DNA of 64,000 nt from Pedobacter westerhofensis (GTDB lineage Bacteria > Bacteroidota > Bacteroidia > Sphingobacteriales > Sphingobacteriaceae). The stretch is from contig NZ_FXTN01000004.1 of assembly GCF_900182595.1 (NCBI RefSeq), positions 248,001 to 312,000 of the forward strand, read 5' to 3'. Numbering within the stretch: the first letter of the stretch is position 1; each line of letters starts with the position of its first letter. The position numbers and the translations under genes were made by a program. Below, piece after piece: positions 24,843 through 34,253 of this stretch. The notes under the pieces were generated by a model. The model was not told where the DNA came from. It made no database searches and saw only the letters and a program-made list of their open reading frames with translations.

Positions 24843-26573
24843 TTGAAAGATAAAAAACGCATTGCTATTCTTGGAGGTGGTCCAAGCGGGTTATTCATGT
24901 ACAAGAGATTCGTTGATGCGAACAGGACAGATATCACGATAGATATTTTTGAAAGAAAAAAAAGCCTTGGGGCAGGAATGCCATACAGCGCCGATGGTGC
25001 CAATGATGAGCACATCACCAATGTTTCGGGCAATGAGATCCCGGAACTGGTTACGCCTATTGCCGAATGGATCCGGACGGTAGCCCCGGAGACCCTGCGT
25101 CATTTCCATATCGATGCAGATCATTTTAACGATTATAAAGTCCTTCCAAGATTGCTGTTCGGCCAGTACCTGTCCGCACAGTTCAGCCTGCTCAAACAAA
25201 AAGCAGCAGGCGCAGGGCTTGCCACAAACATTTACTTTAACAGCGAGGTGACAGACATTACTGATCATCCGCAACGCGAAACCGTAGTGGTGGAGATACG
25301 GGGACAGGAGCATTTTGAATATGACCATGTGATTATCTGCACCGGCCATAACTGGCCCCTTAAACATGAAGGAACAGTGCCCGGATATTTTGATTCTCCC
25401 TATCCTCCGGCCAAGCTGGCTTTCAAAGTAAACCATGCAGTGGCGGTGAAAGGATCATCATTAACCGCTATCGATGCGATCAGAACACTGGCCAGGCACA
25501 ACGGAACATTTATCAAAGGGGAGGACGGTACGCTGAGCTATCATCCCGCAGAGGATAGTGCAGGATTCAGCATCATGATGCATTCCCGCAACGGCATGCT
25601 GCCGGCGATCAGGTTTCACCTGGAAGACTCTCACCTGCAGAAAGAAGCTGTACTGAGCAAAGAAGAAGTGAACAGCAACAGGGCGGCAAACGGTGGCTTC
25701 CTTTCGCTGGATTATGTCTTTGAGAAGAACTTTAAGGACCTGCTTAAAGACCGGCAACCCGAGTTTTATGCGCAGATAGCGGCGATGGACATCGAAGCTT
25801 TCGTAGCCTTAATGATGGAACTGCGCGAACGCCTTGCACCATTTCAGTTATTTAAAGCAGAATATACAGAAGCAGCAAAATCAATCAAAAGAAAAGAGTC
25901 TGTTTACTGGAAAGAAATGCTGGCTGTGCTCAGCTTTGCCATGAACTATCCCGCCAAATATTTTTCGGCCGAAGATATGCAGCGCCTGCAGAAGGTGCTG
26001 ATGCCGCTGATCTCTATCGTCATCGCATTTGTACCACAAAGTTCCGTTGAAGAACTGCTGGCACTGCACGATGCGGGGGTGCTGGACCTGGTGTCGGTTG
26101 GTGACGACAGCCATATTGAGATCCCGGGCAGCGGCGGGATCGTGTACCATTATACTGATGAAGAAGGAGTGCCACATGCTGTTCCCTACCAGACTTTTGT
26201 CGATTGTGTAGGCCAGCCGCATATGTCATTCCAGGAATTGCCCTACGAAGGCCTGCGCTCTGGCAAAACAGTAAGCCCGGCGCGTTTGCTGTTCAAAGAT
26301 CCCTCAGCGGGCAGGGCCGCAATGGAAAATGGCAATGAGCACGTAGCACAGGATACCAGCGGCAATTACTACCTGAAAGTTCCGGGGATTACCATCAATG
26401 ATAATTTTCAGGCCATGGATGAATACAATGCTTTAAACGAGCGGATTTATATGATGGCGGTGCCATATATCGGGGGCTTTAATCCCGACTACTCCGGTCT
26501 CGACTTCTGCGAAGCTGCTTCATCAACCATCATCAAGAGTATCCTGCAACTGACTCCCGATCTCCATCTATGA
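24843..26573 (+). CDS. FAD/NAD(P)-binding protein with a non-ATG start
   Basis: A large flavoprotein of the PF13454-type FAD-NAD(P)-binding family. A Rossmann motif (RIAILGGGPSGLFMY) sits at the extreme N-terminus, followed by GAGMPYS and a long helical body; the C-terminal part again contacts the cofactor. No ATG precedes the GGGPSG motif: the first in-frame ATG (24897) would remove it. The start must therefore be non-canonical, either TTG at 24843 or TTG at 24795; a stop lies at 24780. Its stop overlaps the next gene by ATGA, so it forms an operon with an outer-membrane barrel protein. The substrate is unknown. Confidence 0.8.
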   Translation: MKDKKRIAILGGGPSGLFMYKRFVDANRTDITIDIFERKKSLGAGMPYSADGANDEHITNVSGNEIPELVTPIAEWIRTVAPETLRHFHIDADHFNDYKVLPRLLFGQYLSAQFSLLKQKAAGAGLATNIYFNSEVTDITDHPQRETVVVEIRGQEHFEYDHVIICTGHNWPLKHEGTVPGYFDSPYPPAKLAFKVNHAVAVKGSSLTAIDAIRTLARHNGTFIKGEDGTLSYHPAEDSAGFSIMMHSRNGMLPAIRFHLEDSHLQKEAVLSKEEVNSNRAANGGFLSLDYVFEKNFKDLLKDRQPEFYAQIAAMDIEAFVALMMELRERLAPFQLFKAEYTEAAKSIKRKESVYWKEMLAVLSFAMNYPAKYFSAEDMQRLQKVLMPLISIVIAFVPQSSVEELLALHDAGVLDLVSVGDDSHIEIPGSGGIVYHYTDEEGVPHAVPYQTFVDCVGQPHMSFQELPYEGLRSGKTVSPARLLFKDPSAGRAAMENGNEHVAQDTSGNYYLKVPGITINDNFQAMDEYNALNERIYMMAVPYIGGFNPDYSGLDFCEAASSTIIKSILQLTPDLHL

Positions 26574-27415
26574 AAATCACATTCTATGGTCTGCTGATGG
26601 CCTCAGGGCTCTTCGGTATTCCCGCTATGCTCAGCGCACAAACGCAGGCCATCAAACCCTACAGCCTCTTTAACCCTGTACCGAAAACTCAAATGAGGGA
26701 GATGGAAACCGACCGCCCCGATGTGACGGAATCTCCATTTACCATTGATGCCGGGCATATACAGTATGAAGCAGATTTATTCCGGCTGGAAACAGAAAAA
26801 GGAGAGCTCAGTAAGCAGAACACGATGTTATTCAATCAGGGCAACCTCAAAATTGGCCTCGCAAAGAATACATCCATACAGTTTGGTTTCCAAACCTATG
26901 TAACGGAAAAGGAAACCGACCTGCAAACAGGGGAGGTAAGCCGTGGACATGGTATCGGGGATGTCAATATCCGTATCAAACAGAATATCCTCGGAAATGA
27001 CGGCGGAAATTTTGCCCTGGCGGTTTTGCCCTATATCAAGTTCCCTACAGCAAGATATACTGATGACAGTAAGTACGAAGGCGGCATTATTGTCCCGATG
27101 CTGTTCAGGTTGTCGGGTGAGTGGAACCTGGGAAGCCAGGTAGAAGCCGATAGGCTGGAAGATGCTGAAGAGAGTGCCATGCACACAGAACTGCTCCAGT
27201 CGCTCACCATCAGTCATGATATCGTTAAAAACCTTGAAGGTATAGCTGAAACTTATTACCGGTACGACTTTAAAAAGCACCACTGGTCTAACTTCCTCAA
27301 TGCATCTGCACAGGTAGAGGTATCAAAAAACTTTAAGCTTGATGCCGGGTTAAATTACGGCCTGCAGTCTGATGCAGAGAAAAATTACTTTATCGGTACT
27401 TCGTTCAGGTTTTAG
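26570..27415 (+). CDS. Outer membrane beta-barrel protein (phenol MetA-pathway transporter-like)
   Basis: A 281-residue exported protein with a signal peptide (cleavage near MLSAQ, residue 24) and the motif ETDRPDVTESPFTIDAGHIQYE, typical of the Bacteroidota members of PF13557 (putative MetA-pathway phenol degradation barrels). Alternating aromatic and polar strands run to a C-terminal Phe (FIGTSFRF), the usual outer-membrane insertion signal. It overlaps the FAD-binding gene by four bases and so is probably made with it. Its role as a transporter is only a family label. I see no phenol pathway genes nearby. Confidence 0.82.
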   Translation: MKITFYGLLMASGLFGIPAMLSAQTQAIKPYSLFNPVPKTQMREMETDRPDVTESPFTIDAGHIQYEADLFRLETEKGELSKQNTMLFNQGNLKIGLAKNTSIQFGFQTYVTEKETDLQTGEVSRGHGIGDVNIRIKQNILGNDGGNFALAVLPYIKFPTARYTDDSKYEGGIIVPMLFRLSGEWNLGSQVEADRLEDAEESAMHTELLQSLTISHDIVKNLEGIAETYYRYDFKKHHWSNFLNASAQVEVSKNFKLDAGLNYGLQSDAEKNYFIGTSFRF

Positions 27416-27486
27416 TAGCCTGCTAAAACCCTGAGCGCTACAATATGTGTCATTCTCCGATAACATACTATACGAAAATGTGTTAA

Positions 27487-27499
27487 TGGTGTTACACCA
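27487..27499. promoter_or_regulatory. Palindrome upstream of the GAF-PAS histidine kinase
   Basis: TGGTGTTACACCA is a perfect 6+1+6 inverted repeat ending 18 bases before the start codon at 27518. The size and placement suit a repressor site. The binding protein is unknown. Confidence 0.3.
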
Positions 27500-27517
27500 A
27501 TAACAACTAGCTAATAC

Positions 27518-29266
27518 ATGGAAAATACGTTCGGAATGAATATCATTCCCGAAAACGACTCCCAGCGGATTGAAGCGCTAAAACGATACCAGATTTTAGA
27601 CACTCCACCCGAAAATTCTTTTGACAATGTGGCCAGGCTTGCTACCCAGATCTTTAAGGTGCCGATTTCCCTGGTATCCCTTGTAGATGCTGAACAGGTT
27701 TATTTCAAAGCCAATATCGGTATGGGCAGGGCCAGGACAACTTCACGAGGTGTGAGCCTCTGCTCCCTGGCTGTAATGCAGCCGGAGGTGACTGTATTTG
27801 AAAATGCCGCCGATGAACCATGTTTGCTCACAAACCCCAATGTTGCAGGAGATTTTGGCCTTAAATGTTATGCCGGTGCCCCTTTGACTACGCATGACGG
27901 ATTTCTGATTGGCACCCTCTGCATCATCGATAAAACCCCACGGACATTCAGTGATTCAGACAGAGAGATTTTACAGAGCCTTGCAAAGATCATCATGGAT
28001 GAGATCGAACTGCGGCTGTCTTCCATTAAAGAAACAGAAAAACAGCAGCTGTACCTGATTGAGCAGGAAAAAAATCACAAGGTGATCGAAGAGCTCAATG
28101 TGAAGATTGAGCTGGCTTATGAGGAGGCGCTTGCTTCTAACGAAGAGCTCACTACAACTAATATTGAACTTCAGCAGATCCAGGAAGACCTGTTGTCTGC
28201 CTATATCAAGCTGCGTGAAAGTGAGGAGGTGAAAGAAATTGCTATCGAACAGGCTCAGCTAGGTTTATGGTATATTGACGCAGAAACAAGAGAATTTGTT
28301 CCCTCAGACCGCCTCAAGGAATTTTTTGGCTATGAGGCAGATGAAGAAATGCTATACGATGCGGCCATCATACAGATCAGGGAAGACTACAGGGAAAAAG
28401 TAGCCGGTGCTGTAGAACTTGCCATTCAGTCGGGCAGTTCATATGATCTTGAATATCCCATTGTAAGTCCAAGAAACCAGAAATTACGTTGGGTACGGGC
28501 AACAGGTAAACTGAATGCTGCCGAAAATGGCAGGAAATCATATTTTTCTGGGACGGTAATGGATATCACCGAACAGAAAGAAGACGACCAGCGCAAAAAC
28601 GACTTTATCAGCATGGTTAGCCATGAGCTGAAAACACCGCTGACCTCAATGAACGGCTATATCCAGATGCTGTCTGTAAAGGCCAGGAGAAATGAGGATG
28701 CCTACGCGGTTTCACTGCTTGACAAAGCAAACCGCCAGACAAAAAAGATGGGAACGATGATCAATGGTTTTCTCAATATGAAAAGACTGGAGACAGGAAA
28801 AATCCATATTGATAAGCAGCGGTTTGATATGGCCGGACTCATTGCCGAGGCAGAAGAAGAAAGTACGGCCACCATCGCCAGCCACAATATCATCTTTGCA
28901 CCTGTTAAAAGTTGTTTTATCAGTGCCGATCGCGACAAGATTGGTCAGGTGATCACCAATCTGATCAGCAACGCCGTCAAATATTCTGCTCCTGCCAGTA
29001 CGATAGAGGTGGCTTGTGTCAGTATGGGACAAACCTTTCAGGTCAATATCAAAGATCAGGGAATAGGGGTTGGCGAGGCCGACCGCAGTAAATTGTTCAG
29101 CCGCTTTTACCGTGTTGAGTCTGCTGACACAGAAACCATCAATGGTTTTGGGATCGGCCTTTATCTCTGCAGTGAGATTATCGCAAGACATGATGGGAAA
29201 ATCTGGGTAAACAGTGAACTGGGCAAAGGTTCAGTGTTCTCGTTTAGCCTGCCTGTTTCAGGCTAA
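27518..29266 (+). CDS. GAF-PAS histidine kinase
   Basis: A 582-residue soluble kinase. The GAF domain (about 15-170) has the same opening as the kinase-less proteins at 11052 and 12352 (ALKRYQILDTPPENSFDNVA). A coiled coil (about 172-240), a PAS domain (about 240-355) and a HisKA helix with His369 (MVSHELKTPLTSM) follow. The HATPase domain has a good N-box (NLISNAVKYS), a G1 motif (DQGIGVGEAD) and a lid (GFGIGLYLC). All catalytic motifs are present, so it is the only fully active-looking member of the GAF-PAS group here. No response regulator adjoins it. A palindrome lies just upstream of its start. Confidence 0.92.
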   Translation: MENTFGMNIIPENDSQRIEALKRYQILDTPPENSFDNVARLATQIFKVPISLVSLVDAEQVYFKANIGMGRARTTSRGVSLCSLAVMQPEVTVFENAADEPCLLTNPNVAGDFGLKCYAGAPLTTHDGFLIGTLCIIDKTPRTFSDSDREILQSLAKIIMDEIELRLSSIKETEKQQLYLIEQEKNHKVIEELNVKIELAYEEALASNEELTTTNIELQQIQEDLLSAYIKLRESEEVKEIAIEQAQLGLWYIDAETREFVPSDRLKEFFGYEADEEMLYDAAIIQIREDYREKVAGAVELAIQSGSSYDLEYPIVSPRNQKLRWVRATGKLNAAENGRKSYFSGTVMDITEQKEDDQRKNDFISMVSHELKTPLTSMNGYIQMLSVKARRNEDAYAVSLLDKANRQTKKMGTMINGFLNMKRLETGKIHIDKQRFDMAGLIAEAEEESTATIASHNIIFAPVKSCFISADRDKIGQVITNLISNAVKYSAPASTIEVACVSMGQTFQVNIKDQGIGVGEADRSKLFSRFYRVESADTETINGFGIGLYLCSEIIARHDGKIWVNSELGKGSVFSFSLPVSG

Positions 29267-29272
29267 TACTGG

Positions 29273-29302
29273 TTAAAGTGTATAAAATACCATACACTTT
29301 AA
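29273..29302. terminator. Perfect 11-bp hairpin after the kinase gene, no T-run
   Basis: TTAAAGTGTAT (29273-29283) pairs perfectly with 29292-29302 across an 8-base loop, six bases after the kinase stop. The stem is AT-rich and is followed by GCAAG, so intrinsic termination would be weak. It may instead mark an operator or an RNA end. Confidence 0.45.
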
Positions 29303-29449
29303 GCAAGGGCATTTGAGGCAGGCCAGCAAGCATTAACGACGTCTAAACATACAATCAGGCCTGTTATTCCCTTTATTTTAAACGCCTGAGTTGTGTGGCT
29401 GAATTATTTCTAAGGTGGAAGTATCAATCTACTTTTATAAATAGAAATA

Positions 29450-30778
29450 ATGGTTTCCAAAATTACAAAATCAGCACTGATCCTGTCCTTAGTAGGATTA
29501 TCAACTTCCCTGTTTGCTCAGGACATGAATTCTGACACGACAAAACGTTTCGACAAAAAAGATTTCCGCACCTGGTCTATCGGCCTTAACGGTGGAATGT
29601 TAACACACTATACTCCGTTCAACGGAAGTTCTAACGGTGATTTCCGCACACCGCAGGAAAGCTGGGGTTACGGAGGTTATATCAAGAAACAAATCCTTCC
29701 GGGATTTGGTATCCAGGCAGACTTTCTTGCTGGTAAAGTAAAAGGTTTCAGATCTAACGATTTGCCTTCGCCTACAGCAGCACAGGACAACAGCAGCTTC
29801 GAAACTAAAATCGACTGGTCAGCAGCAGTGAGTGCAAACTTTACCATCGCTAACCTGAGCTTAAACCAAAAACGTAATTTCTTATCTCCTTATGTTACTG
29901 CAGGTGCGGGTTACATGTCGTCAAGCGCGAATGTACAGAACACACCAGCAGGCGCAAGCACAGGTTATAACGAAAACTGGTTTGTACCAGTTGGAGCAGG
30001 TTTCAAACTGGGTGTATCCAAAGGTGTAAACATCGATTTAGGTTATACAGTGAGCTTCATGAAAACCAACAACTTTGATGGTGTGCGCAGCGCATCAAAT
30101 GATAAATTCTCTTATGCACATGCGGGTGTTGAGATCGCCCTTGGTAAAAGAGGAACTTCCCAATTGCAAAACTACAGTGCCGTCGCAGCCATCCGTGAGG
30201 AAAGTGCAGCAGAAAGTGCTGAGTTAAGAAGAGCACTATCTACATCTGAGCAAAACAGACTGAGAGATCAGGAACAATATGCAAAAGATATGGGCGATGA
30301 TGATATGGACGGTGTAGCAAACAAATTCGACAAATGTGCCGGAACAGCTGCTAATACAGTAGTTGACGGAGCAGGTTGTCCTTTAGTAGCACCTAAACCA
30401 GTGATCAAAGAAAAAGTGATCATTACTGAATCAGATCGTAAAGTTGTAAGCGAAGCGATCAGAGATTTAGAGTTCGACTTAGGTAAATCTACTATCAAAG
30501 CGACTTCATACACTACTTTAAACAGGGTTGCTGCTTTATTGGTTGAGAAAAACTTTAGCCTGAAATTAGCCGGACACACTGATAACACAGGTTCTATGGC
30601 TTTAAACTTAAGCTTGTCTAAAGACAGAGCTGAAGCGGTTAAATCTTACCTGGTTTCTCAGGGTGCTAACCCATCCCGTATCGAAGCTACAGGTTACGGA
30701 CCAAACCAACCAATTGCTACAAACAAAACAGCAGCTGGACGTCAGAAAAACAGAAGAGTAGAATTCACACTGTATTAA
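29450..30778 (+). CDS. OmpA-family outer membrane protein
   Basis: A 442-residue major outer membrane protein. A signal peptide (about 1-23, ending SLFAQ) precedes an N-terminal beta-barrel (about 40-235) and a thrombospondin type 3-like calcium linker (GDDDMDGVANKFDKCAGT...GCP, about 278-312). The C-terminal OmpA peptidoglycan-binding domain (about 330-442) carries LAGHTDNTGS and SKDRAEAVKSYL, the usual peptidoglycan-contact positions. Codon choice is strongly biased (AAA, GGT, TTA), unlike neighbouring genes, which suggests high expression. A long upstream gap and a strong terminator fit an abundant monocistronic transcript. It probably anchors the outer membrane to the wall. Confidence 0.95.
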   Translation: MVSKITKSALILSLVGLSTSLFAQDMNSDTTKRFDKKDFRTWSIGLNGGMLTHYTPFNGSSNGDFRTPQESWGYGGYIKKQILPGFGIQADFLAGKVKGFRSNDLPSPTAAQDNSSFETKIDWSAAVSANFTIANLSLNQKRNFLSPYVTAGAGYMSSSANVQNTPAGASTGYNENWFVPVGAGFKLGVSKGVNIDLGYTVSFMKTNNFDGVRSASNDKFSYAHAGVEIALGKRGTSQLQNYSAVAAIREESAAESAELRRALSTSEQNRLRDQEQYAKDMGDDDMDGVANKFDKCAGTAANTVVDGAGCPLVAPKPVIKEKVIITESDRKVVSEAIRDLEFDLGKSTIKATSYTTLNRVAALLVEKNFSLKLAGHTDNTGSMALNLSLSKDRAEAVKSYLVSQGANPSRIEATGYGPNQPIATNKTAAGRQKNRRVEFTLY

Positions 30779-30797
30779 TCAGTAAATAAACTCAACG

Positions 30798-30830
30798 TTA
30801 AAGCCTGCAAATTTTGCAGGCTTTAATTTT
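30798..30830 (+). terminator. Intrinsic terminator of the ompA-like gene
   Basis: TTAAAGCCTGCAAA (30798-30811) is complementary to TTTGCAGGCTTTAA (30813-30826), and TTTT follows at 30827-30830. It lies 20 bases after the stop. Confidence 0.85.
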
Positions 30831-30880
30831 ATCCGGCAGTCACCGCTCTGCATATTTATTTCGCTCTAAAAAATGATCTC

Positions 30881-31987
30881 ATGGAATTAAAACTACCAAA
30901 AAATTTACCTTTTCACATCAAGCTTTCATCTATACTGATCAGCCTTGTGATCCTGGTGTACATCACCATCGTGGCGAAAGAGATTTTGTCACCTCTGATC
31001 TTTTCCTGCCTGTTTTCTATTTTGCTGTTACCCCTGGCCACGTTCCTGGAGAGAAAAGTAAAACTTCCGCGCAGTGCAGCGTCGATGATCTCGATCCTAT
31101 TGCTGTTGGGTGGGATCGGTCTGATCCTCTATGTGATCGGATCGCAGATGAGCGATCTGGCGAACGACTGGCCGCAGTTTCAGCAGCAACTACTTAAAAC
31201 ACTGGACAGCCTGCAGGACTGGATTGCTGCAACGTTTCATGTGAATGCAAACAAGCAGCTTACTTACGTACATTCGGCTACGAGTAAGGTGATGGCCTCC
31301 GGCACTACGGTACTGGGCGCAACACTGTTGTCATTGTCGTCACTGATGCTGTTTTTTGTCTTTACATTTATCTATACATTTTTTTTCCTGCTTTACCGCA
31401 GTTTGATCATGAGGTTCCTCATTTCTGTGTTTTTAGATGAGAATAAAGCAGTTGTGCACGATATCATTGAACGTGTTCAGTATATGATCAGGAAATATAT
31501 CATTGGTTTGCTGATCGAGGCAGCAATTGTATCGCTGGTTGTATGCCTTGCATTTTGGGTATTGGGTATTAAATATGCTGTGCTACTGGGCCTGATTACA
31601 GGATTGTTTAACATTATCCCTTATATCGGTATTTTCTCTGCACTGGTAATCAGTGCGCTGGTAACCTTTGCCACTGCCACAGTAATTTCCAAGGTGATCC
31701 TTGTGATTGTCACACTGATCATTACGCACCTGATCGACAGCAATATCCTGCTGCCTGTGGTAGTAGGGTCTAAGGTAAGGATCAATGCACTGGTGACCGT
31801 GCTTGGTGTAATCATCGGGGAAATGATCTGGGGCATCCCGGGCATGTTCCTTTCGATTCCGGTGATCGCCGTGCTGAAGATTATTTTCGACAGGGTAGAA
31901 GGACTGGAATCATGGGGGATTATCCTTGGTGATGAAGAATTAAAGCAGAATAAACTGGCTACAAAGCTTACAGCTAAAAGGAAATAG
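30881..31987 (+). CDS. AI-2E family transporter (PerM/TqsA-like)
   Basis: A 368-residue inner-membrane protein of the AI-2 exporter superfamily. About eight membrane helices are visible, with the typical soluble insert between the early and middle helices (about 95-150) and the conserved late block GLITGLFNIIPYIGIF followed by the IWGIPGMFLSIPVIAVLK region. The family includes autoinducer-2 exporters and ion antiporters, so the transported substrate cannot be assigned. It stands alone between the ompA terminator and a strong bidirectional hairpin. The length is normal. Confidence 0.9.
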   Translation: MELKLPKNLPFHIKLSSILISLVILVYITIVAKEILSPLIFSCLFSILLLPLATFLERKVKLPRSAASMISILLLLGGIGLILYVIGSQMSDLANDWPQFQQQLLKTLDSLQDWIAATFHVNANKQLTYVHSATSKVMASGTTVLGATLLSLSSLMLFFVFTFIYTFFFLLYRSLIMRFLISVFLDENKAVVHDIIERVQYMIRKYIIGLLIEAAIVSLVVCLAFWVLGIKYAVLLGLITGLFNIIPYIGIFSALVISALVTFATATVISKVILVIVTLIITHLIDSNILLPVVVGSKVRINALVTVLGVIIGEMIWGIPGMFLSIPVIAVLKIIFDRVEGLESWGIILGDEELKQNKLATKLTAKRK

Positions 31988-32072
31988 CGGTTGACTTGAA
32001 AAAGGCAGTGTATTGATGATATTGAGCCTCTGAGAATTCAATATTTGAAGTGATCCCTTGGGGGGGCAAGTA

Positions 32073-32111
32073 AAAACAACAAAGAGGCTGATACAGCCTC
32101 TTTGTTGTTTT
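32073..32111. terminator. Bidirectional 18-bp hairpin terminator
   Basis: AAAACAACAAAGAGGCTG (32073-32090) pairs perfectly with 32094-32111 across a three-base loop. The A-rich and T-rich ends let it act in both directions. It serves the transporter gene on the left and the convergent DUF892 gene, whose stop codon it overlaps. Confidence 0.9.
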
Positions 32112-32613
32112 ATGCAGTTTTCTGCAGCTCCGGATAAATCACGTTTTGCGCAACCTGGTTCAGATAGGCAAAAGTATTTTGGTTGTCTTTACTGCATTGT
32201 TCCAGGAGCGGGGCATATTCTTCGTGGCCCAAAGCTGCCGCCATCTGGTACAATGACTCATATCGGGAAACCTTTACTGTAAATATCAGTTTTAACGTCT
32301 GCATCATCTGGATATCTTTCATCAGAGAGGTACCTTTCCCTGTGGCCGCTTTCAGCATGTTCAACAGTTCTTCATCAATGGATGAGATTGCTGCCTGCGG
32401 TTTCTGCTTTACTGCCTCCAGTGCGCGTGATAATCTTGAAATATGGCTTTCAATATCAGTAGCCTGCGGCGATATCGCGCTTTTCAGCTCGTCTGTCAGC
32501 AGCACTTTGGGAAGCTTCTCCAATGCTTTGATGTATTTCTTCTCTGCTGCCAGCTGTTCGCTCAGGCAGGTTTTAAAAACCTCAGTCAGGTTGTTGATGT
32601 CAATTGTTTGCAA
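32110..32613 (-). CDS. DUF892 (YciE/YciF-like) ferritin-fold protein
   Basis: A 167-residue all-helical protein of the DUF892 family, related to E. coli YciF, with a ferritin-like four-helix bundle. The family pattern is visible: an early helix with CLSEQLAAEKKYIKALEKLPK and a later HEEYAPLLEQC helix. Acidic and His positions spaced across the helices (E/K in the first helix, IESHISRL in the second) could bind iron or manganese, but I cannot confirm a complete di-metal site. These proteins are induced by stress in other bacteria. It is cytoplasmic and apparently monocistronic. Confidence 0.87.
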   Translation of the reverse strand: MQTIDINNLTEVFKTCLSEQLAAEKKYIKALEKLPKVLLTDELKSAISPQATDIESHISRLSRALEAVKQKPQAAISSIDEELLNMLKAATGKGTSLMKDIQMMQTLKLIFTVKVSRYESLYQMAAALGHEEYAPLLEQCSKDNQNTFAYLNQVAQNVIYPELQKTA

Positions 32614-32688
32614 AGTATGTAGGGTTAATTATAACTCTAACTCATCAACGACCGCATTGTTTTAAAAAATAAACGCCTGCTGATCAAA

Positions 32689-33393
32689 TTAGGTTGCCTC
32701 CAGGCTAAAGCTGCAGATCGAGGGACTGCTTCTCATCCTGAAACCCAGTTTTTCGTAAAGTCTGATGGAGGGATTGTCTTTGGTCAGATGTAGAAATGGG
32801 ATATATCCTTCCTTCAGGTTCAGATTGTGTAAATGCGTGATCAACTGTGTTGCATAACCCCTTCCCCGGTATTCAGGATAGGTACAGACAGAACTAATTT
32901 CTGTAAAACCAGGTAATTTTATCCGTTCTCCGGCTACAGCAACCAATTTGTTGTGATCCCTGATGCCAAAAAAACGGCCCAGTTTGAAGGTGTCAGGCTG
33001 ATAATAATGAGGATCAACATCAGTTTTTATCGCCAGTACTTCGTCGCTATCTTCTATGCGTTCAATCGCAGCGTCCAGGCTTTCGGGCAATAATTCATTC
33101 CTGTCGGCAATCATTTGAAAGATCTCATACTTGTAGTCAAGTTTTAACGCCTCGGGAATGCGGGCCGGAATCGCGCCGAGCAGAGAAAGATGGTCGCCGG
33201 CTTTAAGCCAGGGGATGATCCGGCCCAGCTGGTCTTCTGCCGCCGGGTTTTCGATCGCAAAGTAGGGGAATATTTCGGGCAACACCACTCTTATCTTTCC
33301 TTCACCGGTACAGTACTGCTTGTGGATGGTGGTAAGGGAATGCCATAATGGATTATCTAAAACGCTTAAATCATCAGTTGTCATGTTAAACAT
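32689..33393 (-). CDS. GNAT family N-acetyltransferase
   Basis: A cytoplasmic acetyltransferase of about 234 residues. Starts at 33393 (MFNMTTDD) or 33384 (MTTDD) fit best; the longer frame from 33465 overlaps the promoter side of the gene. The C-terminal FR47-like GNAT domain carries the acetyl-CoA loop YRGRGYATQL and a late NPSIRLYEKLGF motif. The N-terminal half is a variable substrate domain. It lies downstream of the siderophore-interacting protein gene on the same strand, so the two may share a transcript with the AraC regulator. The substrate is unknown. Confidence 0.85.
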   Translation of the reverse strand: MFNMTTDDLSVLDNPLWHSLTTIHKQYCTGEGKIRVVLPEIFPYFAIENPAAEDQLGRIIPWLKAGDHLSLLGAIPARIPEALKLDYKYEIFQMIADRNELLPESLDAAIERIEDSDEVLAIKTDVDPHYYQPDTFKLGRFFGIRDHNKLVAVAGERIKLPGFTEISSVCTYPEYRGRGYATQLITHLHNLNLKEGYIPFLHLTKDNPSIRLYEKLGFRMRSSPSICSFSLEAT

Positions 33394-33484
33394 ATTTTTT
33401 ATAAATCTAACCTGAATCGAGGAACGGATGTCTGCCCAAATATGGTGATTTCCGCAGTCGGCCAACCAATTTCTCCAGCCCTCT

Positions 33485-34177
33485 TTAAGACCAAAAACCT
33501 TTTACGCGGATATTGCTGTGCCCCATACCCTTTAAGATCCTGCGCAGGCTGATCACCAGCTGTTGATTGCCAATCAGGTAAAACCATGTATGGGCCGTGC
33601 TGTAACCCTGATTGATCAGCCATACAGACAGTTCCTCCAGGCTGGGCACAGTATTTAGTGCCGGCGAATAGTTTTCACATAACAGCTGACCTGTCAATGG
33701 ATTATCAATGACCAGGGCACTGTCAAAACGGCTCACAGGTACGGTTAACTGCTGCAGCGCCAGCAGGTGGCCGATGCTGCTGGCATCGCCCAGGCCAACT
33801 ACACAATCGGTAGGGTGGGGCGACTGGCGTGTGCTGTCCGTCGCAAGGTAAAAAACAGTATCACCTTTCTGCAGGGATTTTGCCCAGCGGCTCCCGGGGC
33901 CCTGATGATCGGCATCAATCAGTACCGAGCAGGTATTTGTTTCTGCGTCCCATCCAAAGGGGGTATAATCCCTGAAACTGAAATCATCAACCCTCAGTTT
34001 GATGTAGGGCACCTGGTTCCAGTCGCGCATATTCACATTTGGCAGGTGCAGCTCAAGTTCTACCAGGCCTGATGATTCCCATGTACGCACATCGAGCACC
34101 TCAGCGTTTTTCAGTAACTGGCTTTCGATTAATTTTCCCGCTTTGTTTTTTATTTGTTGTAAAATAGATATTTCCAT
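33485..34177 (-). CDS. Siderophore-interacting protein (FAD-dependent ferric reductase family)
   Basis: A 230-residue cytoplasmic flavoprotein of the ViuB/SIP family, which releases iron from siderophores by reducing it. The flavin-binding RDYTPFGWD motif is near residue 69. A segment with IDADHQGPGSRWAKSLQKGD follows, typical of the SIP subfamily, and the chain ends FYLIGN...KGFWS. The NAD(P)H-binding half is short but in the expected place. It lies 76 bases downstream of an AraC-family regulator gene on the same strand, a common pairing for iron uptake genes. No siderophore receptor or synthesis gene is present here. Confidence 0.88.
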   Translation of the reverse strand: MEISILQQIKNKAGKLIESQLLKNAEVLDVRTWESSGLVELELHLPNVNMRDWNQVPYIKLRVDDFSFRDYTPFGWDAETNTCSVLIDADHQGPGSRWAKSLQKGDTVFYLATDSTRQSPHPTDCVVGLGDASSIGHLLALQQLTVPVSRFDSALVIDNPLTGQLLCENYSPALNTVPSLEELSVWLINQGYSTAHTWFYLIGNQQLVISLRRILKGMGHSNIRVKGFWS

Positions 34178-34253
34178 GTTGTATGATTTTGCTCATACAA
34201 AGGAAATGCGTTTTCATGGTCTCTGAAAGAGGGAAATCTATGTAATGATAGGA

